From the NCBI RefSeq assembly GCF_003721565.1, contig NZ_RJJE01000017.1, positions 1-64,000 of the forward strand: a stretch of DNA of 64,000 nt, given 5' to 3'. The notes under the pieces are model-generated. The model was given only the letters and a program-made list of their open reading frames with translations. It had not been told where the DNA came from and made no database searches. How positions within the stretch are numbered: position 1 is the stretch's first letter; each line of letters opens with the position of its first letter. Below are positions 8,346-16,105 of this stretch, piece by piece. Made by a program: the position numbers and the translations under genes. Source of the DNA: Rufibacter immobilis (GTDB taxonomy: Bacteria; Bacteroidota; Bacteroidia; Cytophagales; Hymenobacteraceae).

Positions 8346-9746
8346 TCAATCCTTATAACCAAGTATTTGCAGCATAGAATCTACGTTCTGCTCCTCGGCA
8401 AAAACCCATGATTTCAGGCTTCCGTCTTCGGCACGGTCAATAATCACGTGCTTAGGTGCCGGAATAAGACAATGTTTGATGCCGCCGTAACCGCTCAGAC
8501 TTTCCTGGTAGGCGCCCGTGTGGAAGAAGCCAATGTACTGGGGCTCTGGCTGCTCTTTCTGGATCTTGGGCAAGAACACCTGGAAGGAGTGCATCTCAGA
8601 GTTATAGTAGTCCTGGCTGTCGCAGGTGAGGCCACCAATGTTCAGGCGCTGGTAATCTTTGTCCCAGTTGTTGAGGGCCAGCAGGATGTAGCGCTGGTTC
8701 AGGGCCCAGGTGTCTGGCAGGTTGGTAATGAAAGAACCGTCAATCATGTACCAAAGCTCCTTGTCGTTCTGTAGCTTAGTATCCAGAATGGAGTAGATGT
8801 GCGCCCCGCTTTCGCCCACGGTGTAAATCCCGAACTCGGTGAAGATGTTGGGTTCCGCCACGCCTTCCTGCTTGCAGATACGCTGGATGGTACGCAGGAT
8901 CTCCTCAATCATGTACCGGTAGTTGTAATCGAACTGGATAGACGTCTTGATGGGGAAACCGCCGCCAATGTCAATGGTGTCCAGTTCTGGGCACAGCTTC
9001 TTCATCTCACAGTACTTGTGCACAAAGCGGCTCAGCTCAGACCAGTAGTAAGACGTGTCTTTGATGCCCGTGTTGATGAAGTAGTGGAGCATCTTCAGCT
9101 TGAACTTGGGGTTGTTCTTGATCTTGCTCTCATACAGGCCCACCACGTCGTTGTAATTGATGCCCAGGCGCGAGGTGTAGAACTGGAACTTGGGCTCCTC
9201 GTCAGAGGCCAATCTGATGCCCAGTTGGCATTCGCCCTCCACAAACTGCTCGTAATGGTCAATCTCGCCCAAATGATCCAGCACCGGCGTCACGTTCTTG
9301 AAGCCGTCATTGATCATGGCTGTGATGTGGTTGCGGTACAGCTCGCGCTTAAAGCCGTTGCAGACCACAAACACGTCTTTATCTACCTTGCCTTTCTCAT
9401 ACAGCGCCCTGATGATGGGCATGTCATACGAAGACGAGGTTTCAATATGGATATCGTTTTTGAGCGCCTCCTGTAGCACAAAAGAGAAGTGGCTGGACTT
9501 GGTGCAGTAGCAGTAAGTGTACGTTCCCTGGTAATTCAGCTTCTCCATAGACTCCTTGAACAGGATTTTTGCCTTCTGGATTTGGGAGCTGATTTTAGGC
9601 AGATAGGTGAGGCGGAGCGGCGTGCCGTACTGCTTCACCAGATCCATCATAGGAATTCCGTTGAAAGAGAGTTCGTTATTGTGTACCGTGAATTCCTCTG
9701 TAGGAAAATCAAAGGTTTGGTGAATTAAGTCGGTGTATTTATCCAT
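8346..9746 (-). CDS. speA: PLP-dependent arginine decarboxylase (fold III)
   Basis: Cytoplasmic fold III decarboxylase of 466 residues, similar to the short Cytophagales proteins annotated as arginine decarboxylase, which make agmatine for polyamine synthesis. The PLP lysine is expected in YCYCTKSSHF near residue 82. A glycine-rich phosphate-binding segment IDIGGGFPI follows near residue 245. It is shorter than E. coli SpeA (about 650 residues), as expected for this subgroup. The neighbouring divergent gene is an arginase, which fits arginine as substrate; diaminopimelate or ornithine specificity cannot be excluded by eye. The gene is separated from arginase by an 85-base divergent promoter region. 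Confidence 0.82.
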   Translation of the reverse strand: MDKYTDLIHQTFDFPTEEFTVHNNELSFNGIPMMDLVKQYGTPLRLTYLPKISSQIQKAKILFKESMEKLNYQGTYTYCYCTKSSHFSFVLQEALKNDIHIETSSSYDMPIIRALYEKGKVDKDVFVVCNGFKRELYRNHITAMINDGFKNVTPVLDHLGEIDHYEQFVEGECQLGIRLASDEEPKFQFYTSRLGINYNDVVGLYESKIKNNPKFKLKMLHYFINTGIKDTSYYWSELSRFVHKYCEMKKLCPELDTIDIGGGFPIKTSIQFDYNYRYMIEEILRTIQRICKQEGVAEPNIFTEFGIYTVGESGAHIYSILDTKLQNDKELWYMIDGSFITNLPDTWALNQRYILLALNNWDKDYQRLNIGGLTCDSQDYYNSEMHSFQVFLPKIQKEQPEPQYIGFFHTGAYQESLSGYGGIKHCLIPAPKHVIIDRAEDGSLKSWVFAEEQNVDSMLQILGYKD

Positions 9747-9831
9747 TAGAATGTTAAGGCTTACCCAATGCGGATAACGTGCGAAATTGCTTGTATTTTA
9801 CCATCTTTGCAAAAACTAGGTTCTGTTTCGC

Positions 9832-10812
9832 ATGAAAAAAATCAGACTCATAGAAGTAAAATCTGAACTGGGGGCGGGCACGCGCGGAGCTAGTTTGGGC
9901 GTTGATGCCCTCAAGATCGCCTGCCTCAACAAAGGGTCAGATTATTTCAAGAGATTCAACGCCGTGGAGGTGCCCAACTTCAATGAGGTCATGTTTGAGA
10001 AGAACCTGTTTCCGCATGCCAAGTACATTGACAGCATTCTGCAGACGTATAAACGCATCAGCAACACTGTAGAACAAACATTGGAGCTGGGAATGTTCCC
10101 GTTGGTGCTGGCCGGTGACCACTCTAACGCCGGCGGAACCATTGCCGGTCTTAAAGCCGCCTATCCAGACAAGACGCTGGGGGTGATCTGGGTAGACGCC
10201 CACGCCGACATCCATTCGCCCTACACCACCCCGTCTGGCAACATGCACGGCATGCCGCTGGCCGCCTCCCTCTCTGAAGATAACCTAGACTGCAAGGTCA
10301 ATGAGCCAGACGCCCAGACCCTCTTCTTTTGGGAAGCGCTCAAGAAAGTGGGCACGGAGCAGCCTAAGATCAGGCATGAGCACATTGTCTACATTGTGAC
10401 CCGCAGCTATGAGAAGCCCGAGGTGTACTTGTTTGACAAGCACAACATCAAGAACTTCACCTACCCAGAGGTAATGGCCAAAGGCACTGAGCAAGTAGCC
10501 CAGGAAGCCCTGCGCCGCCTCCAAGACTGTGACATGATCTACGTTTCCTTTGACGTGGACAGCCTGGACTCCAAATTCTCCAAAGGAACCGGCACTCCGG
10601 TAGAGGTAGGATTAAACGTGGCCCAGGCCAAGGATCTGTGCCACCACCTGGTAAGCCACCCCAAGGTGGTGTGCTTTGAGATGGTGGAGATCAACCCCAC
10701 GCTGGATGCCGAGAATACCATGGCGCAAAACGCCTTTGAAATATTAGAATACACCACTGACGCGATTCAGAACCGTCTGGCCCAAGAGGGGCAGACCACG
10801 CCTACTGCTTAA
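9832..10812 (+). CDS. arginase
   Basis: Binuclear manganese ureohydrolase of 326 residues that converts arginine to ornithine and urea. Metal-binding motifs are visible in order: AGDHSNAGGT near residue 95, WVDAHADIHSP near residue 122, and SFDVDSLD near residue 240. The segment TTPSGNMHGMPLA matches arginases rather than agmatinases. It is the first gene of a probable operon with argS, whose ATG follows the stop by 5 bases, and it diverges from the arginine decarboxylase gene. The two enzymes compete for the same substrate. Confidence 0.9.
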   Translation: MKKIRLIEVKSELGAGTRGASLGVDALKIACLNKGSDYFKRFNAVEVPNFNEVMFEKNLFPHAKYIDSILQTYKRISNTVEQTLELGMFPLVLAGDHSNAGGTIAGLKAAYPDKTLGVIWVDAHADIHSPYTTPSGNMHGMPLAASLSEDNLDCKVNEPDAQTLFFWEALKKVGTEQPKIRHEHIVYIVTRSYEKPEVYLFDKHNIKNFTYPEVMAKGTEQVAQEALRRLQDCDMIYVSFDVDSLDSKFSKGTGTPVEVGLNVAQAKDLCHHLVSHPKVVCFEMVEINPTLDAENTMAQNAFEILEYTTDAIQNRLAQEGQTTPTA

Positions 10813-10817
10813 TACAG

Positions 10818-12614
10818 ATGAAACAACTTGAGAACCAGATTGCCCAGGCGCTGAGCCAGGCCTTGCAAAATACTTTTCAGCATGCGCTCCCCGCAGAGCA
10901 AATCAACCTGCAGCCTACCCGCAAGGAGTTTGCCGGTACGTTTACCTTTGTCACTTTCCCGCTCACCAAAGCCCTGGGCAAAGGCCCGGAGCAGATAGGG
11001 CAGGCGCTGGGCGAAACCTTGACCCAGAACGCGCCGCAGGTGGCGGGCTATAACGTAGTCAAAGGTTTCCTCAACATTGAGATCAAAGACAGCGTGTGGC
11101 TGCAGCAGTTCGCGGAGCAGGTGAGCGGTTTTGAGGCAAATTCTGAAAAAACGGCTCCTAAACGCAAAGTGGTGGTAGAGTACTCTTCACCTAACACCAA
11201 CAAGCCGCTGCACCTGGGCCACCTGCGCAACAACTTCCTGGGCTACTCCGTGGCCGAGATCCTGAAGGCCGCCGGATATGACGTAATCAAAGCCAACCTG
11301 GTGAACGACCGTGGTATCCACATCTGCAAGTCCATGATCGCCTATGAGAAGTTCGGGCAGGGCGAGACGCCGCAGAGCTCCGGCATTAAAGGCGACCACC
11401 TGGTGGGGAAATACTACGTGGAGTTCGACAAAGCCTATAAAAAAGAGATAGACGAACTGGTGGCGCAAGGCATGGACAAGGAGCAGGCCAAAAAGCAGGC
11501 TCCGCTCATGCTGGAAACCCAGAAAATGCTCCAGAAATGGGAACAGCATGACCCCGCTACCATTGCCTTGTGGGAAAAGATGAACGGCTGGGTGTACGAG
11601 GGCTTCAACGCCACCTATAAAAACATAGGCGTAGACTTTGACAAGTTCTACTATGAGTCTGGGACGTATCTGCTGGGCAAAGACCGCGTGGAGGAAGGCC
11701 TGGAGAAAGGCGTGTTCTTCAAAAAGCCCGATGGCTCGGTGTGGATTGACCTCACGGAGGAAGGCCTGGACGAGAAACTGGTGCTCCGTGCCGACGGCAC
11801 TTCTGTCTACATCACGCAGGACCTCGGCACCGCCGAACTCAAATACCAGGATTTCCACTATGACCAGTCTGTGTACGTGGTGGCCGATGAGCAGAATTAC
11901 CATTTCCAGGTGCTTAAGGCCATCCTGAAGAAACTACAGAAACCTTACGCCGACGGCATTTTCCACTTGTCTTACGGCATGGTAGACCTGCCCAGCGGCA
12001 AGATGAAGTCCCGGGAGGGAACCGTAGTGGACGCCGATGAACTGGTGCAGGAGATGATTGACACCGCCCGCCAGAAAACCGATGAACTGGGCAAGATTGA
12101 CGGTTTTACGGCCGAGGAAGCGCAGCAACTCTACCACACGCTGGCCATGGGTGCGCTCAAGTACTTCCTGCTCAAGGTAGACCCTAAAAAGCGGATGCTC
12201 TTCAACCCAGAGGAGTCCATCGATTTCAAGGGAAATACCGGTCCGTTCATCCAGTACACGCACGCGCGCATTGCCGCCATCCAGCGTAAGGCGAATGAGT
12301 TGGGCATCAGTTCAGACAGCGTCTCTTTCACCGGCATGGAACTGCTGCACGAAACCGAGCGCGAAGCCCTGATTCTGTTGAACTACGCAGATTCTATCAT
12401 TGACGAGGCCGCCCGTAACCATGCGCCGTCCATTATTGCGCAATACGCCTTTGACGTGGCCAAAGCCTACAACCGTTTCTATACCGAGGTGCCTATTTTC
12501 CAAGAGGCCAACGCGCAGGTGTTGAGCTTTAGAATTGCCTTGTCTGCCCAGGTGGCCAAAACCCTGAAGCGCATGATGGGGCTGTTGGGTATTGCCGTGC
12601 CGGAAAGAATGTAA
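10818..12614 (+). CDS. argS: arginyl-tRNA synthetase
   Basis: Class I aminoacyl-tRNA synthetase of 598 residues that charges tRNA-Arg. The N-terminal additional domain covers residues 1 to about 100. The catalytic domain begins at VVVEYSSPNTNKP, with the HIGH motif as HLGHLRNN and the KMSKS-like loop as KMKSREGTVV near residue 396. The C-terminal anticodon-binding domain (DALR) ends in LLGIAVPERM. Residues 103-116 (SGFEANSEKTAPKR), between the first two domains, are encoded by a reverse-oriented copy of the window's asymmetric palindromic element. The frame stays open, and the position is a linker where an insert would be tolerated. It is coupled to arginase. Confidence 0.96.
   Translation: MKQLENQIAQALSQALQNTFQHALPAEQINLQPTRKEFAGTFTFVTFPLTKALGKGPEQIGQALGETLTQNAPQVAGYNVVKGFLNIEIKDSVWLQQFAEQVSGFEANSEKTAPKRKVVVEYSSPNTNKPLHLGHLRNNFLGYSVAEILKAAGYDVIKANLVNDRGIHICKSMIAYEKFGQGETPQSSGIKGDHLVGKYYVEFDKAYKKEIDELVAQGMDKEQAKKQAPLMLETQKMLQKWEQHDPATIALWEKMNGWVYEGFNATYKNIGVDFDKFYYESGTYLLGKDRVEEGLEKGVFFKKPDGSVWIDLTEEGLDEKLVLRADGTSVYITQDLGTAELKYQDFHYDQSVYVVADEQNYHFQVLKAILKKLQKPYADGIFHLSYGMVDLPSGKMKSREGTVVDADELVQEMIDTARQKTDELGKIDGFTAEEAQQLYHTLAMGALKYFLLKVDPKKRMLFNPEESIDFKGNTGPFIQYTHARIAAIQRKANELGISSDSVSFTGMELLHETEREALILLNYADSIIDEAARNHAPSIIAQYAFDVAKAYNRFYTEVPIFQEANAQVLSFRIALSAQVAKTLKRMMGLLGIAVPERM
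11125..11166 (-). repeat. palindromic element inside argS
   Basis: The reverse complement begins gcgtttaggagccgtttt and continues tcagaatttgcctcaaaac, matching the asymmetric element at 40760-40797 over nearly its full length. It is read in frame as ArgS residues 103-116. Confidence 0.8.
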
Positions 12615-12622
12615 AGACTTGC

Positions 12623-12668
12623 TTTCTGTTTCGGGGCTGTTTTTCCAAAAACGGCCCCGAAACAGAAA
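12623..12668. repeat. palindromic element, symmetric copy with compensated change
   Basis: The stem reads tttctgtttcggggc / gccccgaaacagaaa. Compared with the core, A-to-C and the matching T-to-G changes keep pairing, which is evidence that the stem itself is under selection or copied as a unit. It lies 9 bases after the argS stop. Confidence 0.85.
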
Positions 12669-12754
12669 ATCAGGCGCAGATGCGGCGGCTGTGTATATTT
12701 GAACAGAACAAAAACCTATAAAAGCGGTTAAGGAAACTATACCTATCTCACATT

Positions 12755-13345
12755 ATGCAACAGTTTGTCAGTCTTATCTCGCTTACTTTACTGATGGCCT
12801 GCTCCACCACGCCGCCGGCCACTACACAACCGTCTACTTCAACGTCTACCACTATGAATGAAGCCACCACCTCTTCCATCTATGACATTCCGTTGTACAC
12901 CATTGACGGAAAGCCCACCAGCCTGCAGCCCTACAAAGGCAAAAAGGTGCTTATTGTGAACGTGGCCTCTGAGTGCGGCTACACCCCCCAGTACGCCGAC
13001 CTGGAGAAACTCCACAAACTGCACGGCGACAAAGTGGTGGTGCTGGGTTTCCCGGCTAATGACTTTGGCGGGCAGGAAAAAGGCTCCAACGAGGAAATTG
13101 CGCAGTTTTGCCAGAAGAACTTCGGGGTAACGTTCCCTATGTTCCAGAAGGCGTCTGTGGTAGGGGCAGAGCAGCAGCCGCTCTACAAATGGCTCACCAG
13201 CAAAGACGCCAACGGCAGCAACGCCTCGGCACCCACCTGGAATTTCTGCAAGTACCTCATCAGTGAAGACGGCAAAGTCCTCAAGTTTTACCCGTCCAAA
13301 GTTTCTCCTTTAAGCGAGGAGTTGCTGCGCGACATCAATAGCTAA
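12755..13345 (+). CDS. lipoprotein glutathione peroxidase
   Basis: Thiol peroxidase of the glutathione peroxidase family, 196 residues, predicted to be exported and lipid-anchored: the signal ends in the lipobox LLMAC at residues 12-16, followed by a Ser/Thr/Pro-rich linker of about 25 residues. The catalytic Cys is in NVASECGYTPQY (Cys, not selenocysteine). Family motifs GFPANDFGGQEKGSNEEI and PTWNFCKYLI supply the Asn/Gln and Trp/Asn of the active site. It probably reduces peroxides with thioredoxin-like donors in the periplasm. menA follows after 10 bases, so the two may be cotranscribed. Confidence 0.9.
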   Translation: MQQFVSLISLTLLMACSTTPPATTQPSTSTSTTMNEATTSSIYDIPLYTIDGKPTSLQPYKGKKVLIVNVASECGYTPQYADLEKLHKLHGDKVVVLGFPANDFGGQEKGSNEEIAQFCQKNFGVTFPMFQKASVVGAEQQPLYKWLTSKDANGSNASAPTWNFCKYLISEDGKVLKFYPSKVSPLSEELLRDINS

Positions 13346-13346
13346 T

Positions 13347-13385
13347 CAGTTTTAAGTGAATTCAGGAAAAACGGCCCCTAAACGG
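13347..13385 (-). repeat. palindromic element overlapping the menA start
   Basis: The reverse complement reads ccgtttaggggccgttttt and continues cctgaattcacttaaaactg, the asymmetric form. The menA GTG start (13356) and its first ten codons lie inside it. Confidence 0.75.
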
Positions 13386-14294
13386 CCAACGGCGGGAACG
13401 TGGGTCTCAGCTTTCAGGCTGCGCACGTTGCCGCTTTCTTTGTCTTGTATAGGAACCGGTGGTTTTCTGGCCGCCGCCGATCATCTCTCCCGGTGGCCGG
13501 TGCTGCTGCTTTGCGTGCTCACCACCTTGTTCCTCCAGATTCTGTCTAACCTGGCCAACGACTACGGCGACAGCAAACACGGCGCCGACAGCAAAGACCG
13601 CGAAGGGCCGCAGCGCGCGGTGCAGGCCGGGCAGATTTCGCCCACGCAAATGCGGGCGGCCATCATTGTCTTCAGTCTGCTCTCGCTGGTGTCTGGGGTG
13701 GGGCTGCTGTGGGTGGCGCTAGGTACTTCGGGCCTGTATCTGTTCCTGTTCTTCCTGGTGCTGGGCATAGGGGCTATCTGGGCGGCTATTGGCTATACCA
13801 ACGGCGGCAAACCCTACGGCTACGCCGGATTGGGCGACATTTCGGTGTTTTTCTTCTTTGGGTGGGTTGGCGTGCTGGGGACCTATTTCCTGCAAACCGG
13901 CCGAATTTTCTCTGAATTACTGCTGCCGGCCTCCAGCCTGGGCTTTTTCTCCGCCGCGGTGCTCAACGTGAACAACATCAGGGACATGAAATCAGATGAA
14001 CTGGCCGGCAAGCGCTCGGTGCCGGTCCGGTTGGGGGCGTTGCGGGCACGCAAGTACCATTGGTTTCTGCTGTACTCCGGGCTTCTCTGCGCCGCCGCCT
14101 TTGTGGTGCTGCGCGAAAACGCCACGCTCTGGCCCTGGCTTTTCCTGGGCTCAGTGCCGTTGCTCATGTACAACGGTAGGGAGGTGCAGCGCCGCCAGAC
14201 CGCAACCCAGCTAGACCCGCTCCTGAAGCAGATGTCCCTCTCCACGCTGTGCTTTGTAGTGCTGCTGGGCATTGGGCTGCTACTGGACCGGTAG
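13356..14294 (+). CDS. menA: 1,4-dihydroxy-2-naphthoate polyprenyltransferase
   Basis: Integral-membrane UbiA-family prenyltransferase of 312 residues that attaches the isoprenoid tail in menaquinone synthesis. About eight to nine membrane segments are visible. The two Asp-rich motifs are ANDYGDSKHGADSKD near residue 67 and NNIRDMKSDELAGKRSVPV near residue 208. The family sequence starts at WVSAFRLRTLPLSLS (residue 16). The only usable start after the in-frame stop at 13353 is GTG 13356, so residues 1-10 (MNSGKTAPKR) come from a palindromic element. It follows the peroxidase gene by 10 bases. Confidence 0.93.
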   Translation: MNSGKTAPKRPTAGTWVSAFRLRTLPLSLSCIGTGGFLAAADHLSRWPVLLLCVLTTLFLQILSNLANDYGDSKHGADSKDREGPQRAVQAGQISPTQMRAAIIVFSLLSLVSGVGLLWVALGTSGLYLFLFFLVLGIGAIWAAIGYTNGGKPYGYAGLGDISVFFFFGWVGVLGTYFLQTGRIFSELLLPASSLGFFSAAVLNVNNIRDMKSDELAGKRSVPVRLGALRARKYHWFLLYSGLLCAAAFVVLRENATLWPWLFLGSVPLLMYNGREVQRRQTATQLDPLLKQMSLSTLCFVVLLGIGLLLDR

Positions 14295-14312
14295 AAGTAC
14301 ACGCAGAAAATA

Positions 14313-14362
14313 GAAAGCCGTTTAGGGGCCGTTTTTTAGAAAACAGCCCCTAAACGGCTTTC
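14313..14362. repeat. palindromic element, symmetric copy
   Basis: Stem gaaagccgtttaggggc / gcccctaaacggctttc. It lies between the convergent menA and patatin genes and is terminator-like. Confidence 0.88.
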
Positions 14363-14377
14363 ATGTTTCAAGTATTT

Positions 14378-15661
14378 TCAGTTGGGGGTAGGGGCTAAGG
14401 GAAAGGAAGGCAGCGCCGAGGTGGCTCCTTTCCCCCTGATTTGTTTATACTTCTTCCAGTTGAAGGTCCGCAGGAAATCGGCGGCTCCCTGCACGCCAAT
14501 CTCAAAGAGTTTCACCTTATCTGCGGTGCTCATGTTAAAGTCCAGCCAGTTGAGTTCATCGGTGGGCAGGCACTGCACCAGGTGCTTGTAGTCTGGGTTG
14601 CGCAGAATGAAATCAAAGTCATGCACCTGGCGGGCGGCGTCAAAAATAGCCACCACTAAATCAGTGATCTTGTGCACCGTTCTGGGCGACTGCCGGTCTA
14701 CGCCCAGTTTCACCCCAAAGGTGGGGGCTGCCGGAATTTTGCCGTGTTCATGGAAGAGATCAATGGGGAAGTTAGACATGATGCCTCCGTCCACAAAAAC
14801 TACCTCGTCCGGTACATTGCCGGTATAGCCCACTTGCCGCCAGCGGGCAAAGGCCTCGTCATCATAGGGGAGATTCTTTACCTTGTACGGGTGGAAAAAC
14901 AGCGGGATGGACATAGAGGCCCGCACAAAGTCGGCGGGGTTAATTTCCTCCGGATTGGCCCAGTACATGTTGGCCATCTCCGGGAAAACCACCTTGGTTT
15001 GCGTGGTCACATCGGCAGCGATCAAGGCCAGGAACTCTGCCTTCCGGAAGTCATACAGGCGGTCTGTGTTGCGGAGCAGTAAGTTGCCCAAGCCTTCTTT
15101 GCGGCGCTCCCGCAGCTGGGCCAGAGTCTCAATCTTCTTCTTGGCCAGCAAGCTTTTTACCCACTGGTGAAACGCGTGGCCGGGATTAAGACCTAAATCT
15201 TCCCGGAAATTGTCCAGTACCTGCGTGGTTTTGAAAAGCTGGGTGTACCATTTTTTCTTGTGCAGGAGGGCATCCACAAAATCTTTGGCGTCAGCGTCGC
15301 CGTCCACAAATTGGTAGAAGTCCTGGCTGGACAGTTCCTCCAGCAGCCATTGGCTGGTTTTCTCGTTGCGTTTTCCGGCTGCCGCCATGAGCAGCGCGTT
15401 GATGGAGCCCGCCGAGGTACCGCCCAACTGTAGAAACCGGATACCCATTTCTTCCAGCGCATACACGTAACCCACCAACGCAATGCCCAGCATGCCGCCG
15501 CCCTCCATGACCAGGTCCACGTATTGGTGCCCTTCGGGGTCAATCACATCAGAGAATTCCTTGCCTTTGAGATCGGCTTTAAGCTGGGCCAGAATCGCCT
15601 TTACCCGGCCGTTGTTGCTGGTGAATTCCCGCATCTGCGGTGTGGTTCTGTTTACTGCCAT
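14378..15661 (-). CDS. patatin-like phospholipase
   Basis: Patatin-family serine hydrolase of 427 residues, expected to release fatty acids from lipids. The oxyanion motif is EGGGMLGIALVG near residue 55, the nucleophile elbow GGTSAGS near residue 80 (Gly-x-Ser-x-Gly), and the catalytic Asp in VDGGIMSNFPID near residue 290. There is no signal peptide, so it is probably cytoplasmic or peripheral. Length is within the family range; the N-terminal 45 residues are outside the hydrolase core. It appears monocistronic; menA is convergent with a shared palindromic element between them. Confidence 0.9.
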   Translation of the reverse strand: MAVNRTTPQMREFTSNNGRVKAILAQLKADLKGKEFSDVIDPEGHQYVDLVMEGGGMLGIALVGYVYALEEMGIRFLQLGGTSAGSINALLMAAAGKRNEKTSQWLLEELSSQDFYQFVDGDADAKDFVDALLHKKKWYTQLFKTTQVLDNFREDLGLNPGHAFHQWVKSLLAKKKIETLAQLRERRKEGLGNLLLRNTDRLYDFRKAEFLALIAADVTTQTKVVFPEMANMYWANPEEINPADFVRASMSIPLFFHPYKVKNLPYDDEAFARWRQVGYTGNVPDEVVFVDGGIMSNFPIDLFHEHGKIPAAPTFGVKLGVDRQSPRTVHKITDLVVAIFDAARQVHDFDFILRNPDYKHLVQCLPTDELNWLDFNMSTADKVKLFEIGVQGAADFLRTFNWKKYKQIRGKGATSALPSFPLAPTPN

Positions 15662-16105
15662 GATCTGATTTTTGAGAAGGTTTACCGTTGGGGAGAGGAA
15701 GCACTTTCATTCTTTCAGGCGTTGCATTCGCCTGCGGCGGAATCACTGGAAGAGATGATCTTGAAGGGGAAGACCATCGCCTTAAGGTCATTTGAGCCTG
15801 TGTTTCTACGCTGAAGAAGGCGAAGGAACAGAAAAGCAACTTCTGGGAACAGACACCATAAAAGCGGAAGGTAGGCAGTGTAACAGTGCGGGCAGCAGTT
15901 CTGTCAACCAGCCGGAGGGCCGGTGCCGGAGGGTAGATGTAGTAACCTAAGTTAAATTAATTACAGGAAGAAGCAAAATTATTCTACTACATTGAGAATA
16001 GACGTTTAGTGGAAAAGCATTTGCTTGTAATGCAACGAGGGCGTTTAGAGCCTGTTTTTGGAAAAACAGGCTCTAAACGCCCTCGCAAATAATAATCAGA
16101 AAAGC
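15662..16105. other. intergenic region between patatin and helicase genes
   Basis: No convincing coding sequence is visible over 444 bases. It should contain the promoter of the patatin gene and, at 16036-16085, a symmetric palindromic element that probably terminates the helicase transcript. The stretch 15940-16030 is AT-rich. Confidence 0.5.
16036..16085. repeat. palindromic element, symmetric copy with variant core
   Basis: Stem cgagggcgtttagagcctg / caggctctaaacgccctcg. The core differs from the consensus (gagcctg for ggggctg), yet both arms carry matching changes. It lies just past the stop of the minus-strand helicase gene. Confidence 0.87.

Noticed and set aside
8799-9476. 225-codon frame antisense to the arginine decarboxylase gene
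   Set aside because: Shadow frame produced by the codon bias of the real gene; no motifs.
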